A DNA stretch of 64,000 nucleotides from Streptomyces sp. NBC_00377 (GTDB lineage Bacteria; Actinomycetota; Actinomycetes; Streptomycetales; Streptomycetaceae). Shown here in pieces: positions 25,195 to 33,330 of the stretch. How positions within the stretch are numbered: position 1 is the first letter of the stretch; each line of letters starts with the position of its first letter. The notes under the pieces are model-generated. The model made no database searches and was not told where the DNA came from. It was given only the letters and a program-made list of their open reading frames with translations. Location of the stretch: NCBI RefSeq assembly GCF_036075115.1, contig NZ_CP107958.1, positions 5,704,001-5,768,000 on the forward strand, in the 5' to 3' direction. Made by a program: the position numbers and the translations under genes.

Positions 25195-26484
25195 GTGCCG
25201 CGACTGCCGCGACGTCTGCGACTGATCCCGCGCCCCCGACCGCGCAGTCTGGCGGCCGTGTTCACCACCCTGTCGGCACTGGTCGCGAACTCCCTCGTCA
25301 GCGGACCCTCGGTCGCCGAGCCCTTCTCCGCCGCCCCGTGCGCCCTGACCCGCACAGCGGCCCACCACTCGGAGGGCGTCGACACCTGGAACGCCGCCTA
25401 CCCCCGCCCGACCCGCACCCTCGACGCGGTGATGGTCTTCCTGTCCTTCCCGGACCGGGCCCCGATGACGTCCCCCGCCGAGCTGGCCGCCGACCACTTC
25501 CCGGCCACCAGCCGCTTCTTCCGCCAGGCGTCCTACGGCAGGTTCACCCTGAACGCGCGCCCGCTGAAGCACTGGATCCGCATGCCGAAGCCGTCCACCG
25601 CCTACGCCATACAGCGCGACTGGAAGGCCGAGAGCCGGGCCGCCTATCTGCACGACGCGCTCGCCGTGGCCGACCCCCACGTCGACTTCTCCCGCTACGA
25701 CGTCGTCTACTTCGTGGCCGACCCGGACGCGCCGGGCGTCGACTCGGACGCGACGAAGGTCGTCAACCTCGACACCCCGCTGCACGCCGACGGCACCGAC
25801 ATCCGACGGGTCGTCACGGTGTTCGAGCAGCACCCCCCGGACCGCCTCGTCCTCGCCCACGAGACCGGCCACGTCTTCGACCTGCCCGACCTCTACCACC
25901 GCCCCGCCGACGGAAAGGGCGACTGGGACACCTACGTCGGTGACTGGGACCTGATGGGCAGCCAGTTCGGCCTCGCCCCGGACCTGTTCGCCTGGCACAA
26001 GTGGAAGCTGGGCTGGCTGGATCCGCGCCAGGTGGTGTGTGTACGGGGTCCGGGACCGACCCGGCTGACCCTGGAGCCGCTGAGTGCCGCACCGGGCGGG
26101 CCGGCCACCCGCGCCGCCGGGGCGCCGGCCTTCGGGCTAGGCGACGGCGTCAAGCTCGCGGTGGTGCGCACCGGTCCCGAGAGCGCGCTCGCCTTCGAGG
26201 CCCGCGGCCCGGCGGGCAACGACGGGGAGGCCTGCCGCAGCGGCGTCCTCGTCTACCGCGTCAGCAGCGGCGCCCGGTCCGGCCGCGGTCCGGTCGAGGT
26301 GATCGACGCGCACCCGGGCACCGAGGCCTGCTGGGAGAACTCCGTCTACCCGCCCCTCGCGGACGCCCCGGTCGCCCTCGGCGAGAGCTTCACCGTGCCG
26401 GGCAACGGCGTACGGGTGGACGTGGAGGGGCGCACGGGCTCCGGGGAGTGGACGGTGAAGATCACGCCCGGGAAGAAGCTGTGA
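25195..26484 (+). CDS. M6-family secreted metalloprotease
   Basis: A 429-residue exported protease of the immune-inhibitor-A-like M6 family. The signal peptide has an Arg-rich start (RLPRRLRLIPRPRPR) and hydrophobic core SLAAVFTTLSALVANSL. The catalytic zinc site is LAHETGHVFDLPDLY (HExxH plus a downstream Asp/His ligand region). The region ends in a beta-rich domain. I choose GTG 25195 because GGAGG lies five bases before it; an upstream GTG at 25171 lacks one. A long hairpin terminator follows 52 bp after the stop. Confidence 0.9.
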   Translation: MPRLPRRLRLIPRPRPRSLAAVFTTLSALVANSLVSGPSVAEPFSAAPCALTRTAAHHSEGVDTWNAAYPRPTRTLDAVMVFLSFPDRAPMTSPAELAADHFPATSRFFRQASYGRFTLNARPLKHWIRMPKPSTAYAIQRDWKAESRAAYLHDALAVADPHVDFSRYDVVYFVADPDAPGVDSDATKVVNLDTPLHADGTDIRRVVTVFEQHPPDRLVLAHETGHVFDLPDLYHRPADGKGDWDTYVGDWDLMGSQFGLAPDLFAWHKWKLGWLDPRQVVCVRGPGPTRLTLEPLSAAPGGPATRAAGAPAFGLGDGVKLAVVRTGPESALAFEARGPAGNDGEACRSGVLVYRVSSGARSGRGPVEVIDAHPGTEACWENSVYPPLADAPVALGESFTVPGNGVRVDVEGRTGSGEWTVKITPGKKL

Positions 26485-26536
26485 CGTCCGGCCCCGTCCC
26501 GTTTCGGGCACACGGCGTAGTCGCGCAGAAATGACT

Positions 26537-26579
26537 ACGGCGGGGCCGGTTCGCATTGTCTGCGAACCGGCCCCGCCGT
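26537..26579. terminator. Strong bidirectional terminator between the M6 protease and tRNA-Lys copy 3
   Basis: A perfect 19-bp stem (outer bases ACGGCGGGGCCGG, inner TTCGCA) closes on a 5-base loop TTGTC. It lies 52 bp past the protease stop and 7 bp past the tRNA end, so it can serve both convergent transcripts. Confidence 0.92.
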
Positions 26580-26586
26580 CATGTCG

Positions 26587-26660
26587 TGCGCCGCCAGGGA
26601 CTCGAACCCCGGACCCGCTGATTAAGAGTCAGCTGCTCTAACCAACTGAGCTAGCGGCGC
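26587..26660 (-). tRNA. tRNA-Lys (anticodon CTT), copy 3
   Basis: The 74-nt cloverleaf matches copies 1 and 2. Its first ten bases also encode the end of the PrimPol-like gene (CGC CGC TAG). The shared 5' flank with copy 1, TACGACGTCAGCAG, is coding here. Confidence 0.96.
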
Positions 26661-27241
26661 CTGCTGACGTCGTAGACCTTAGCATCCTGATCCTGGGGAG
26701 GAGAAATCGAAATCCGCACCGCCGAACGGGCCGCCCGGACGGCCGCCCACAGCAGAATCTCCGGGCCCGGCAGCCACGGATGACGGGTGTCGGGGGCGAC
26801 CATCCAGCGCGTCGACGCACCGCTCTGCCCGGGGGTGAGCGCGGGCACGGTCACCGCGTCACCCGTGCCGTGGCACAGCAGCGGCGGCACCGTGGCGGTA
26901 CGGCCGTCCGGTCGGCCGTCGGCACTCCACTCCTCCCATTCCAGCAGCGAGGGCAGCCGCTGGGCCGTACCCGGGGCGGCGAACAGCAGCGTCCGCCCGC
27001 GGAACGCGGCCACCGGTCCCGAGCCCGGCCCCTCGCCCCACAGCCGGTCCAGCATCAGCCGCCCGAACAAGGCCGGCGCGCTGACGATGTCGAAGACCGA
27101 GCCGCACGGCAGCACCACCGGGGCGTCCGGCCGCTCCTGCCACAGGGCGAGCGTGCTGCGCGGATACGTTCCGGCGGAGGCCAGCCAGGCGGCGCCGTCC
27201 GGGGTGACACCGATGGGTTCGTCGTCGCATGCGCTGCTCAT
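26651..27241 (-). CDS. PrimPol-like (degenerate bifunctional DNA primase/polymerase N-domain) protein
   Basis: A 196-residue protein. SVFDIVSAPALFGRLMLDRL, GSGPVAAFRGRTLLFAAPGT and the C-terminal TRWMVAPDTRHPWLPGPEIL follow the layout of the Prim-Pol domain of actinobacterial primase/polymerases (FDVLDVP...GR.LLF...). The catalytic pair Asp-x-Asp is broken: the second Asp is Ser in FDIVSAP, so it is probably not a polymerase. Its stop codon TAG and the two preceding codons lie in the tRNA-Lys gene. The ATG start is at 27241. A second paralogue is at 35671. The role is unknown. Confidence 0.75.
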   Translation of the reverse strand: MSSACDDEPIGVTPDGAAWLASAGTYPRSTLALWQERPDAPVVLPCGSVFDIVSAPALFGRLMLDRLWGEGPGSGPVAAFRGRTLLFAAPGTAQRLPSLLEWEEWSADGRPDGRTATVPPLLCHGTGDAVTVPALTPGQSGASTRWMVAPDTRHPWLPGPEILLWAAVRAARSAVRISISPPQDQDAKVYDVSRRR

Positions 27242-27454
27242 ACCGCCAGGTCTACCGGTGGTGAGCGGCCGAACGCACAGGGTTGCGAGAAACCGGGACG
27301 GGAGAGGCGACGGGGGAGTATCTTGCCCGCCCGGCATATGCCAGGCGGGCTGGACGGCCGAGCGGACGGGACGAGCGTCGGGGACGCGGCGCCGGGGCGT
27401 GGCGTCGGGGACGAACGGACGGACGGCGTCGGGGCGAGGCCGGCCTTCCCCCGC

Positions 27455-27567
27455 CCCGCCGGGTGCTCAGACGGGGTCGGCGTGCTTCCCGTCCTGCCGG
27501 GTGCTCAGACCGGGTCGGCGTGCCCTCGTCCCGCCGGTGCTCAGACCGGGTCGGCGTGCCCTCGTCC
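27455..27567. repeat. Three imperfect 37-38-bp tandem repeats covering the 3' end of a small gene
   Basis: Units begin at 27455, 27493 and 27531 and share GGTGCTCAGACCGGGTCGGC followed by GTGCCCTCGTCC. The third unit encodes the last residues and stop (GHADPV*) of the minus-strand gene ending at 27541, so the gene end has been copied twice downstream. The rest of the 27242-27454 gap is GC-rich and without a gene. Confidence 0.85.
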
Positions 27568-27909
27568 CTCGGTGTCGCCCCGCAGCAGATCACGGCCGAA
27601 CTCGACCATCTTCTTCGCGTAGTCCTCGGTCCACTCGGCCCGCTCACCGATGTCCGCCGGAGTCAGGCGGTCGAAGCGGCGCGGATCGGCGAGCTGAGCC
27701 GCCGCCATGGCCTGGAACTCAACCGCCCGGTCGGCCGCCGCCCGGAACGCGACCGTCAGCTCCGTCGCGCGCGAGAGCAACGCGGCCGGATCGTCTATCG
27801 ACTCCAGGTCGAAGAAGTGCTCCGGATCACCGGCCGCCTCGGCGGGCTCGAAGAGCAGGGGCGCGGGGCGTAGCCGCGGTTCGTTCCGACGCGGCGTGGG
27901 CTCCGCCAT
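27541..27909 (-). CDS. Small conserved hypothetical protein
   Basis: A 122-residue acidic, largely helical protein. After a Pro/Arg-rich start (MAEPTPRRNEPRLRP) it has two helical stretches (DDPAALLSRATELTVAFRAA and AQLADPRRFDRLTPADIGER) and EWTEDYAKKMVEFGRDLLRG. There is no membrane span or known motif. An AGAGGAGAAGAC ribosome site precedes ATG 27909. I do not recognise the family. It lies downstream of the nuclease-helicase operon on the same strand, separated by about 250 bp with direct repeats. Confidence 0.7.
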   Translation of the reverse strand: MAEPTPRRNEPRLRPAPLLFEPAEAAGDPEHFFDLESIDDPAALLSRATELTVAFRAAADRAVEFQAMAAAQLADPRRFDRLTPADIGERAEWTEDYAKKMVEFGRDLLRGDTEGRGHADPV

Positions 27910-28066
27910 GTCTTCTCCTCCTCGTACGGTTCGGATGACGCCACAGGGCGTGGCGCCGGTGGAGTGGACCACCTTCCATTGTCCCCCGATGGTGCAAGAG
28001 GCACTCCGCCCCGCAGTCTCAAGCCTTCCGGCCCCCCCCCGATGTTCCCGTCGGCCCACCCTCCCG

Positions 28067-28124
28067 CAGACCCCCTGGAAGGCACGCCGGCCATCGGCCA
28101 CAGACCCCCTGGAAGGCACGCCGG
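28067..28124. repeat. Perfect 24-bp direct repeat, 34-bp period
   Basis: The 24 bases at 28067-28090 (beginning CAGACCCCCTGG and ending GGCACGCCGG) recur at 28101-28124. They lie just past the helicase stop on its downstream side and upstream of the small gene at 27909. A run of nine C (28032-28040) is close by. Confidence 0.85.
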
Positions 28125-28163
28125 TTCACGGCCCCGGACCCGTCGGGAGGCGGACGGGACGGC

Positions 28164-29504
28164 TCACGGCTTCCAGGCCACCCGGTGTTCGGCGAGGTGT
28201 GCCAGGACCGCGTGGTTCGCCTCCCAGCCGTCCGGGAACTTCACGAGGGTCCCCAGCTGGACCGGTTCCGTCGAGGGGTAGGCGTCGAGCAGGTCGCCCA
28301 CGCCGGCCCGGCACACCACCACGCAGGCGTGCCGGTGGCGGGAGGCGAGGACGCACAGGCGGCCCGTCTCCAGGTGGAAGGCGGTCGCGTCGGGACGGCC
28401 GGAGAGCGGGTGGAGGATCACCGTGACGTCGAACTCCATGCCCTGGAGCCGGTTCGCCGTGTCCACCGTCACCGCCGGGACGCCCAGCTCCGCCAGCGCA
28501 GCCCGCACCGCCGCCGCCTGGTCGCGGTGCGCCGTCCCGACGGCCACCCGGTCGGCGGTCAGCGGGGTCGGGTCGGGAGACTGCTCGGAGGTGGCGGCGC
28601 CGCCCCGGTCCAGCAGTCGCCGTACGACCGTCGCGACGGCCCGCACCGCCTCCGGGTCGGTCCGGGGCGTGTGCCGGGCGGGCAGCTCCAGCAGGCCCCA
28701 GCCCGACTCCGCCGCCTCGTCGATGACCCGGTCGGTGCCGGAGCCGTCCGGGGGCACGGCGAAGGACAGCCGCCGGTCTCCGTGCCCGGTGCCGCTGCGG
28801 AACGGGGTGTACGGGTAGAACGCGTCCGAGACCAGGGGCGCGGCCGACGCCGGGAGCCGCCAGGAGACCGGCAGCCGGTGCTGCGGCAGCTCGGGGTTGT
28901 GCGCGAGCAGGGTGGTCACCGCCGAGGCGGACGGGTCGTACGACAGTCCCGCCCACTGCTCGCCGCCCACGATGGAGAACGGGTCCAGCTGCCCCGGGTC
29001 GCCCACGAACAGCGCCCGCTCGAACAGCCCGGCCACGGCCAGCAGCCCGTCCGACCGCATCTGGTACGCCTCGTCCACGATCGCGTGCCGCCACGGCTCG
29101 TCGACCTTCACATGCGCCCACTTGGCGGCGGTCGAGATCACCACCGGCAGACCCGCCAGGTCCGCCGCCTTCGCCGACTTCCTGACGCCGGGCAGCTCGT
29201 CGAGCACCTTGTCGTACGGGTCGGCGTCGCTGCTGTGGAGCCGGCCCACCGGCAGCTCGGGGTTCTTCACGGCGAGCCGCACGACCAGATCGTCGACCTG
29301 CGCGTTGGTCTGCGCGACCACCATCAGGGGCCGCCCCGCCTCGGCGAGTTCCAGCGCCGCGCGGACGACGAGCGTCGACTTGCCCGCGCCGGGCGGGGAG
29401 TCGACGACCACCCCGCGCGCGGTGCCGTGCAGCGTGTCGCGCAGGATCGCGTCGGTGGCGCGCGTGGCGGCGGTACCGGGGTCGACGGCGGCCTCGGTGG
29501 TCAC
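28164..29504 (-). CDS. Upf1/Dna2-like superfamily 1 helicase
   Basis: A 446-residue SF1B-type helicase with all motifs: I VVDSPPGAGKSTL, Ia AQTNAQVDDLVVRL, II AIVDEAYQM (DEAxQ), III LFVGDPGQLDPF, IV HRLPVSWRLP, V VTVDTANRLQGMEFDVTVI and VI CVLASRHRHA. It should move on nucleic acid using ATP, probably 5' to 3' as in Upf1/Dna2 relatives. The GTG start (29504) overlaps the upstream stop (GTGA). As the third gene of an operon with a Fe-S nuclease it resembles a split Dna2 arrangement. A conserved chromosomal repair role and a defence role are both possible. Confidence 0.88.
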   Translation of the reverse strand: MTTEAAVDPGTAATRATDAILRDTLHGTARGVVVDSPPGAGKSTLVVRAALELAEAGRPLMVVAQTNAQVDDLVVRLAVKNPELPVGRLHSSDADPYDKVLDELPGVRKSAKAADLAGLPVVISTAAKWAHVKVDEPWRHAIVDEAYQMRSDGLLAVAGLFERALFVGDPGQLDPFSIVGGEQWAGLSYDPSASAVTTLLAHNPELPQHRLPVSWRLPASAAPLVSDAFYPYTPFRSGTGHGDRRLSFAVPPDGSGTDRVIDEAAESGWGLLELPARHTPRTDPEAVRAVATVVRRLLDRGGAATSEQSPDPTPLTADRVAVGTAHRDQAAAVRAALAELGVPAVTVDTANRLQGMEFDVTVILHPLSGRPDATAFHLETGRLCVLASRHRHACVVVCRAGVGDLLDAYPSTEPVQLGTLVKFPDGWEANHAVLAHLAEHRVAWKP

Positions 29505-31090
29505 AGCAGGTCCTCCTGGGTGACGGAGTCGGGGGCTTCGGGCACCTGCTCGCCCGGCGGTCCGCCGTGCGTCCACGGGGTGTCCTCCGGGTCGGGGAGC
29601 TTCGCGCCGCCACGCTGCTCGTGCTCGAACAGCGTGAAGCAGAGCCGGTCGCCCTTCTCGGGTACGGATCCCGCCTCGGGTTCCTTGCCGCGGCCCATCC
29701 TGTCGACGATCCGGAGCACGAGCAGATCCTCCGCCGCCCGCTCCACGAACTCGGCGGCCTGCGCCTTCCCGCCCAGCGACCGGTACACCTTGGCCCGCTC
29801 CCCGAGATGCGGCCGGTCGTCCGTGCGCACGGTGACCAGCGGGCGCGGGCTGGGCCGCTTGCTCTCGCTGTACGCCATGACGACGTCGACGACCTCGCCC
29901 GCGAACGCCTCCCCGGCCAGTCGGCGCCCCGCCATCACCAGCGGGTCGTCGAGCGCCTCCTGCGCCTCGAGCCGGGCCTGTTCCCGCTCCCGGGTGGCCA
30001 GCTTGTTGGCGGCGGTGACCGCGTCGTCGCGTCGCGGCTGCGGCGGCTCACCGGCGACGACCCGGTCGCGGTGGCCGGTGAAGGACCAGCGGTCGCGTGT
30101 CCACCGCTCCTCGACGTGCGCGCCCTCCGGCAGCTCCCGCAGCAGGTCCAGGCCCTCCCACACCTTGTCCCAGGTGGGCAGCGTCCGGCTCCTCACCAGC
30201 TCGCGGATCTCCCGCTCGGCCGCGGTGAGCGCTCCCAGCCGGTCGTCGGCCTGGAGGCCGTCCTGCGCGGCGGCCAGCGCGGTACGCGCGCGGTCGTAGC
30301 GCTCGATGGCCGGGGCGAGCAGCTTGTTGTCGAACGCCGGGTCGGTCGCCGGACCGGCCGGCGGGCACCACAGCTGCCCGTCGGCGCCACGCGCGAGCTC
30401 CGCCCGCAGCGCCGCCCCCGCGCCCGACTCGCCCGGCGGCGGGGCGATCCAGGCGAGCTGGGCCCCCAGGTGCTGGTCCTCCAGGCTGGACTGCCCGGTC
30501 GCCCAGTGCCGGCCCAGGAGCTCCGTCATCGCCGTCAGCAGCGAGGAGCCGGGCACCCGGGACCGCTCCCCGAAATGGGTCAGCCACCGGCCGAGCAGCG
30601 GCACGCGCGGGGGTGCGGGATGCGGTGTCTCCGGGTCCTGCTCCGCCGTCCGCCTGAAGCGCATGGAGCGGCCCAGGAGGCGCACGAAGTCGACGCCGGC
30701 GCGGCTCGGGACGATCAGCTGGGGCGCGTCCGCGCACAGCTCGACCTCGACCTTGACGCGTTTCCCGGTCTCCGGGTCGGTCTCGTTGCGTTCGGCGGCC
30801 TCGACGACGTCGGCATAGGAGTCGAGGTACGGCAGGACGACGTCGGCCAGTTCCGCGAGGAACGCGAACCTCAGGTCGCGGTCGCGCGGCTGCGGCACCA
30901 CGAGCAGACGCGGCGCGTCCCGGTCGGTGCCCACCAGCGCGCCCAGGGGGGCGCCGGCCTCACCGGCGGTGGTCAGCGGCACGAACACCAGCGGCCGGTC
31001 CGAGACATGCCGGTGCCGGACGGTGGCGGTGGGCCGGGCGCGGCCGGTGGTGACGGCCTCGAGGCGGGCGAGGGTGGTGATCAGCGACAC
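29501..31090 (-). CDS. Unknown 529-residue protein between nuclease and helicase
   Basis: It begins MSLITTLARLEAVTTGRARP. The N-terminal third has alternating beta and helical patterns (RPLVFVPLTTAGEAG, LRFAFLAELADVVLPYLDSY), the middle is Pro/Gly rich with QLWCPPAGPATDPAF, and the last third is helical and charged (TREREQARLEAQEALDD, GKAQAAEFVERAAEDLLVLR). There is no membrane segment or known catalytic motif. Ten bases overlap the nuclease gene upstream and four overlap the helicase gene downstream, so the three proteins are translated together and may form a complex. I do not recognise the family. Confidence 0.85.
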   Translation of the reverse strand: MSLITTLARLEAVTTGRARPTATVRHRHVSDRPLVFVPLTTAGEAGAPLGALVGTDRDAPRLLVVPQPRDRDLRFAFLAELADVVLPYLDSYADVVEAAERNETDPETGKRVKVEVELCADAPQLIVPSRAGVDFVRLLGRSMRFRRTAEQDPETPHPAPPRVPLLGRWLTHFGERSRVPGSSLLTAMTELLGRHWATGQSSLEDQHLGAQLAWIAPPPGESGAGAALRAELARGADGQLWCPPAGPATDPAFDNKLLAPAIERYDRARTALAAAQDGLQADDRLGALTAAEREIRELVRSRTLPTWDKVWEGLDLLRELPEGAHVEERWTRDRWSFTGHRDRVVAGEPPQPRRDDAVTAANKLATREREQARLEAQEALDDPLVMAGRRLAGEAFAGEVVDVVMAYSESKRPSPRPLVTVRTDDRPHLGERAKVYRSLGGKAQAAEFVERAAEDLLVLRIVDRMGRGKEPEAGSVPEKGDRLCFTLFEHEQRGGAKLPDPEDTPWTHGGPPGEQVPEAPDSVTQEDLL

Positions 31091-32256
31091 ATCGTCCCCA
31101 GGGCCTCGGCGCGCAGTTCCGCGGCCCGGCGCAGGGCGGCCACCGCAGGGTCCCGTGGATCACCGGCCTCGCCGCGCGCCGCCGCGAGGACGCCCTCGAC
31201 CGTCGTCAGGCCGCCCAGTTCGGCCCGCACGGAACGGCCGAGGGAGGTGACCGCGCCGGCCGCGCGGGAACGGTCACGGCAGTGGAAGGCCAGCTCGCAG
31301 GCGGCCAGGCACTCGGGCGCGTACACCGCGGGAACCGCCTCGACGGCCGCGGTGAGCTGCTCGGCGGGCAGCTCGGGGGAGAAGCAGGTGCCGTCGGGGA
31401 GGGCGTCGGCGATGTCCTGGATGCGGGTGAGGCGGGCCAGTTGACGCCGGGTGACCGCACGCTGCTTGCGCACGTCCACGGCGGAGGCGGTGGGCAGGTT
31501 GGAGAAGTCCTTGGGGCAGACCAGCAGGACGCGGTGGCGCACGGGCGGGGCCGGGTCGAGGCGGGCGGCGATTTCCTCGAGGGCCAGCACGTACACCGCG
31601 GCCTGCCGGGCGGCCGCGCCGACCTTCGCCGGGTCCGCCGAACCGTCCAGCATCGGGAAGGACTTGATCTCCACGACCGTCCAGCTGCCGTCCGGGTGCA
31701 CCACGACGGCGTCCGGCTCAAGGAAGGCGGGGGAGCCCGCGACGTCGAGCGTGATCATGGGATGGTCCAGGAGCGTCCAGGTGCCGGACGCCTCGCCGGC
31801 CTCGCGCAGTGCCAGCGCGGTGCGCGCGGTGCGGCCCTCCGGGCCGATCGCGGAGAGGTCGGGCACGGCCGCCCCGACGGGCGGAGCCGCGCCCGGGTCC
31901 AGCCGTTCGTGCACCAGCCGCAGCAGTTCCGCGCCGCCGTCCCGTTTCACCTTCGCCTCGAACGCGTTGCCGCGGGTGAGGGCGAACTGGGACTGTCCGA
32001 AGGCCGAAGGCGACCCCAGCGCGTCCGCCAGCGTCGCCTTGTCCACCCCGGCGCCGTCCAGGATCGCGCGGCGCTCGCAGCCCGGGTTCGCGGCCAGCGC
32101 CGCGAGGGCACGGGCGTCCAGCGCCTTGGCCGGCACGTCGGGGCCGCGCAGCTCAGCGAGCCGCTGCCGGAGCGCCGTCCCCCGCGTCCGAGGGGGAGGC
32201 ACCCGGCTCGGCTCCGGGGCCGAACCGTGCATCGCGCTGCCGTGGAATTCGCTCAC
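31081..32256 (-). CDS. Cas4/AddB/Dna2-like Fe-S PD-(D/E)XK nuclease
   Basis: About 391 residues. The nuclease core shows PDAVVVHPDGSWTVVEIKSF (Asp plus ExK) followed by a helix with QAAVYVLALEE, as in RecB-type nucleases. One Cys upstream (NPGCERR) and a C-terminal cluster ECLAACELAFHCRD (C-x3-C-x5-C) follow the four-Cys iron-sulphur pattern of Cas4, AddB and Dna2. The likely role is single-strand end processing. The start is uncertain: GTG 32256 (used here) or ATG 32232; neither has a clear ribosome site. The first ~100 bp overlap the end of the PAP2 gene in another frame. Confidence 0.82.
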   Translation of the reverse strand: MSEFHGSAMHGSAPEPSRVPPPRTRGTALRQRLAELRGPDVPAKALDARALAALAANPGCERRAILDGAGVDKATLADALGSPSAFGQSQFALTRGNAFEAKVKRDGGAELLRLVHERLDPGAAPPVGAAVPDLSAIGPEGRTARTALALREAGEASGTWTLLDHPMITLDVAGSPAFLEPDAVVVHPDGSWTVVEIKSFPMLDGSADPAKVGAAARQAAVYVLALEEIAARLDPAPPVRHRVLLVCPKDFSNLPTASAVDVRKQRAVTRRQLARLTRIQDIADALPDGTCFSPELPAEQLTAAVEAVPAVYAPECLAACELAFHCRDRSRAAGAVTSLGRSVRAELGGLTTVEGVLAAARGEAGDPRDPAVAALRRAAELRAEALGTMCR

Positions 32257-33106
32257 CCGTCGAAGTCTGGCACCCGCCACTGACAATCGGGGCCGATGGG
32301 GCCGTGGAGGCCGCCGCGACCAGCGGGACACGGGCCGTGAAGTATCCCCGGGCGCGGTCCGCACCGCGCATCACCAAGGGGGCCAGCAGCAGCCCGAGGC
32401 CCATCACGGCCGCGCCCGCGACCGCGTCGAGGAAGTAGTGGTTGGCGGTGCCCATCACCACGAGCGTCGTCACCAGCGGGTAGACGACGCCCGCCGTCTT
32501 CGCCGCGCGTGTGCCGCCGTGGCGCCACAGCATGACGCCGCACCACAGGGCCCAGCCGACGTGCAGGCTGGGCATGGCCGCGTACTGGTTGGTCATGCCG
32601 CCCATGCCGCGCGGCGCGCTCGCCTCGCCGCCCCACCAGCCGTACGAGCTGTACTGGGCCATGGTGTCCACGAAGCCGTGGCCCGCCGACAGCAGCCGGG
32701 GCGGGCAGGTGGGCAGCAGTGTGAAGCCGATGAGGCCCATGAAGGTGGAGGTCATCAGCCAGGTGCGGGCCGCCCGGTAGTGCAGGGCCCGCGACCGGAA
32801 CAGCCAGACCAGGATCACGGGCGTCACCACGTAGTGCAGCGACGCGTACCAGAAGTCGGCCGGCACGCCTATCCACGCCTGGGTCCTGAACAGCCGGTTC
32901 AGCGGGTGCTCGGCGTTGATGTGCAGGAACTTCTCGATCCGCAGGATCGCCAGGCCGTGGTCGACGGCGGTGGTCACGTCGCCGCGCGCGAGCAGCCGGC
33001 CCCCGGAGTAGCAGGCGTACACCAGCAGGATCAGAGGCAGCTCGGTCCACCAGCGCAGCCGCGTCCGCGGGGCCGCCTCGGTGCCTGGTGTCTCGGTCTG
33101 CGGCAT
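32153..33106 (-). CDS. PAP2-family membrane phosphatase
   Basis: A 317-residue integral membrane protein of the PAP2/inositolphosphotransferase-like family, removing phosphate from lipids or transferring lipid head groups. It has about six spans. The catalytic motifs are AAMPSLHVGWALW (SxxxH) and GTANHYFLDAVAG (HxxxD). A strong ribosome site (GGGGGAGGCGATCGG) precedes ATG 33106. Its C-terminal ~70 residues are hydrophilic and run out of frame into the 5' end of the nuclease gene for 104 bp, an unusually long overlap. The operon with the nuclease may be only positional. Confidence 0.88.
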   Translation of the reverse strand: MPQTETPGTEAAPRTRLRWWTELPLILLVYACYSGGRLLARGDVTTAVDHGLAILRIEKFLHINAEHPLNRLFRTQAWIGVPADFWYASLHYVVTPVILVWLFRSRALHYRAARTWLMTSTFMGLIGFTLLPTCPPRLLSAGHGFVDTMAQYSSYGWWGGEASAPRGMGGMTNQYAAMPSLHVGWALWCGVMLWRHGGTRAAKTAGVVYPLVTTLVVMGTANHYFLDAVAGAAVMGLGLLLAPLVMRGADRARGYFTARVPLVAAASTAPSAPIVSGGCQTSTGERIPRQRDARFGPGAEPGASPSDAGDGAPAAAR

Positions 33107-33330
33107 CCGATCGCCTCCCCCTTCGTGTCGCTGTCTCGTCGCTGGTGCGCCCGTGGCGCGGGACGGGCCACTTTACGGCGCGTGTGCGCGCCCCTCACGG
33201 GCGCCCCGGCTCTCAAAGACGCTGAGACCGCCCTCCGGGTTGCCCCTGTTCAGGGTGAGCGATGATGGAGGGCATCCGCTTGTGAATTGTTCCCTGATCC
33301 CTCCCAGGGGTTTCCCCGGAAAGGCCCCCC

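Noticed and set aside
32264..32286. TTGTCA/CAGACT promoter of the nuclease gene
   Set aside because: The spacing is 11 bp, too short for a sigma-70-type promoter.
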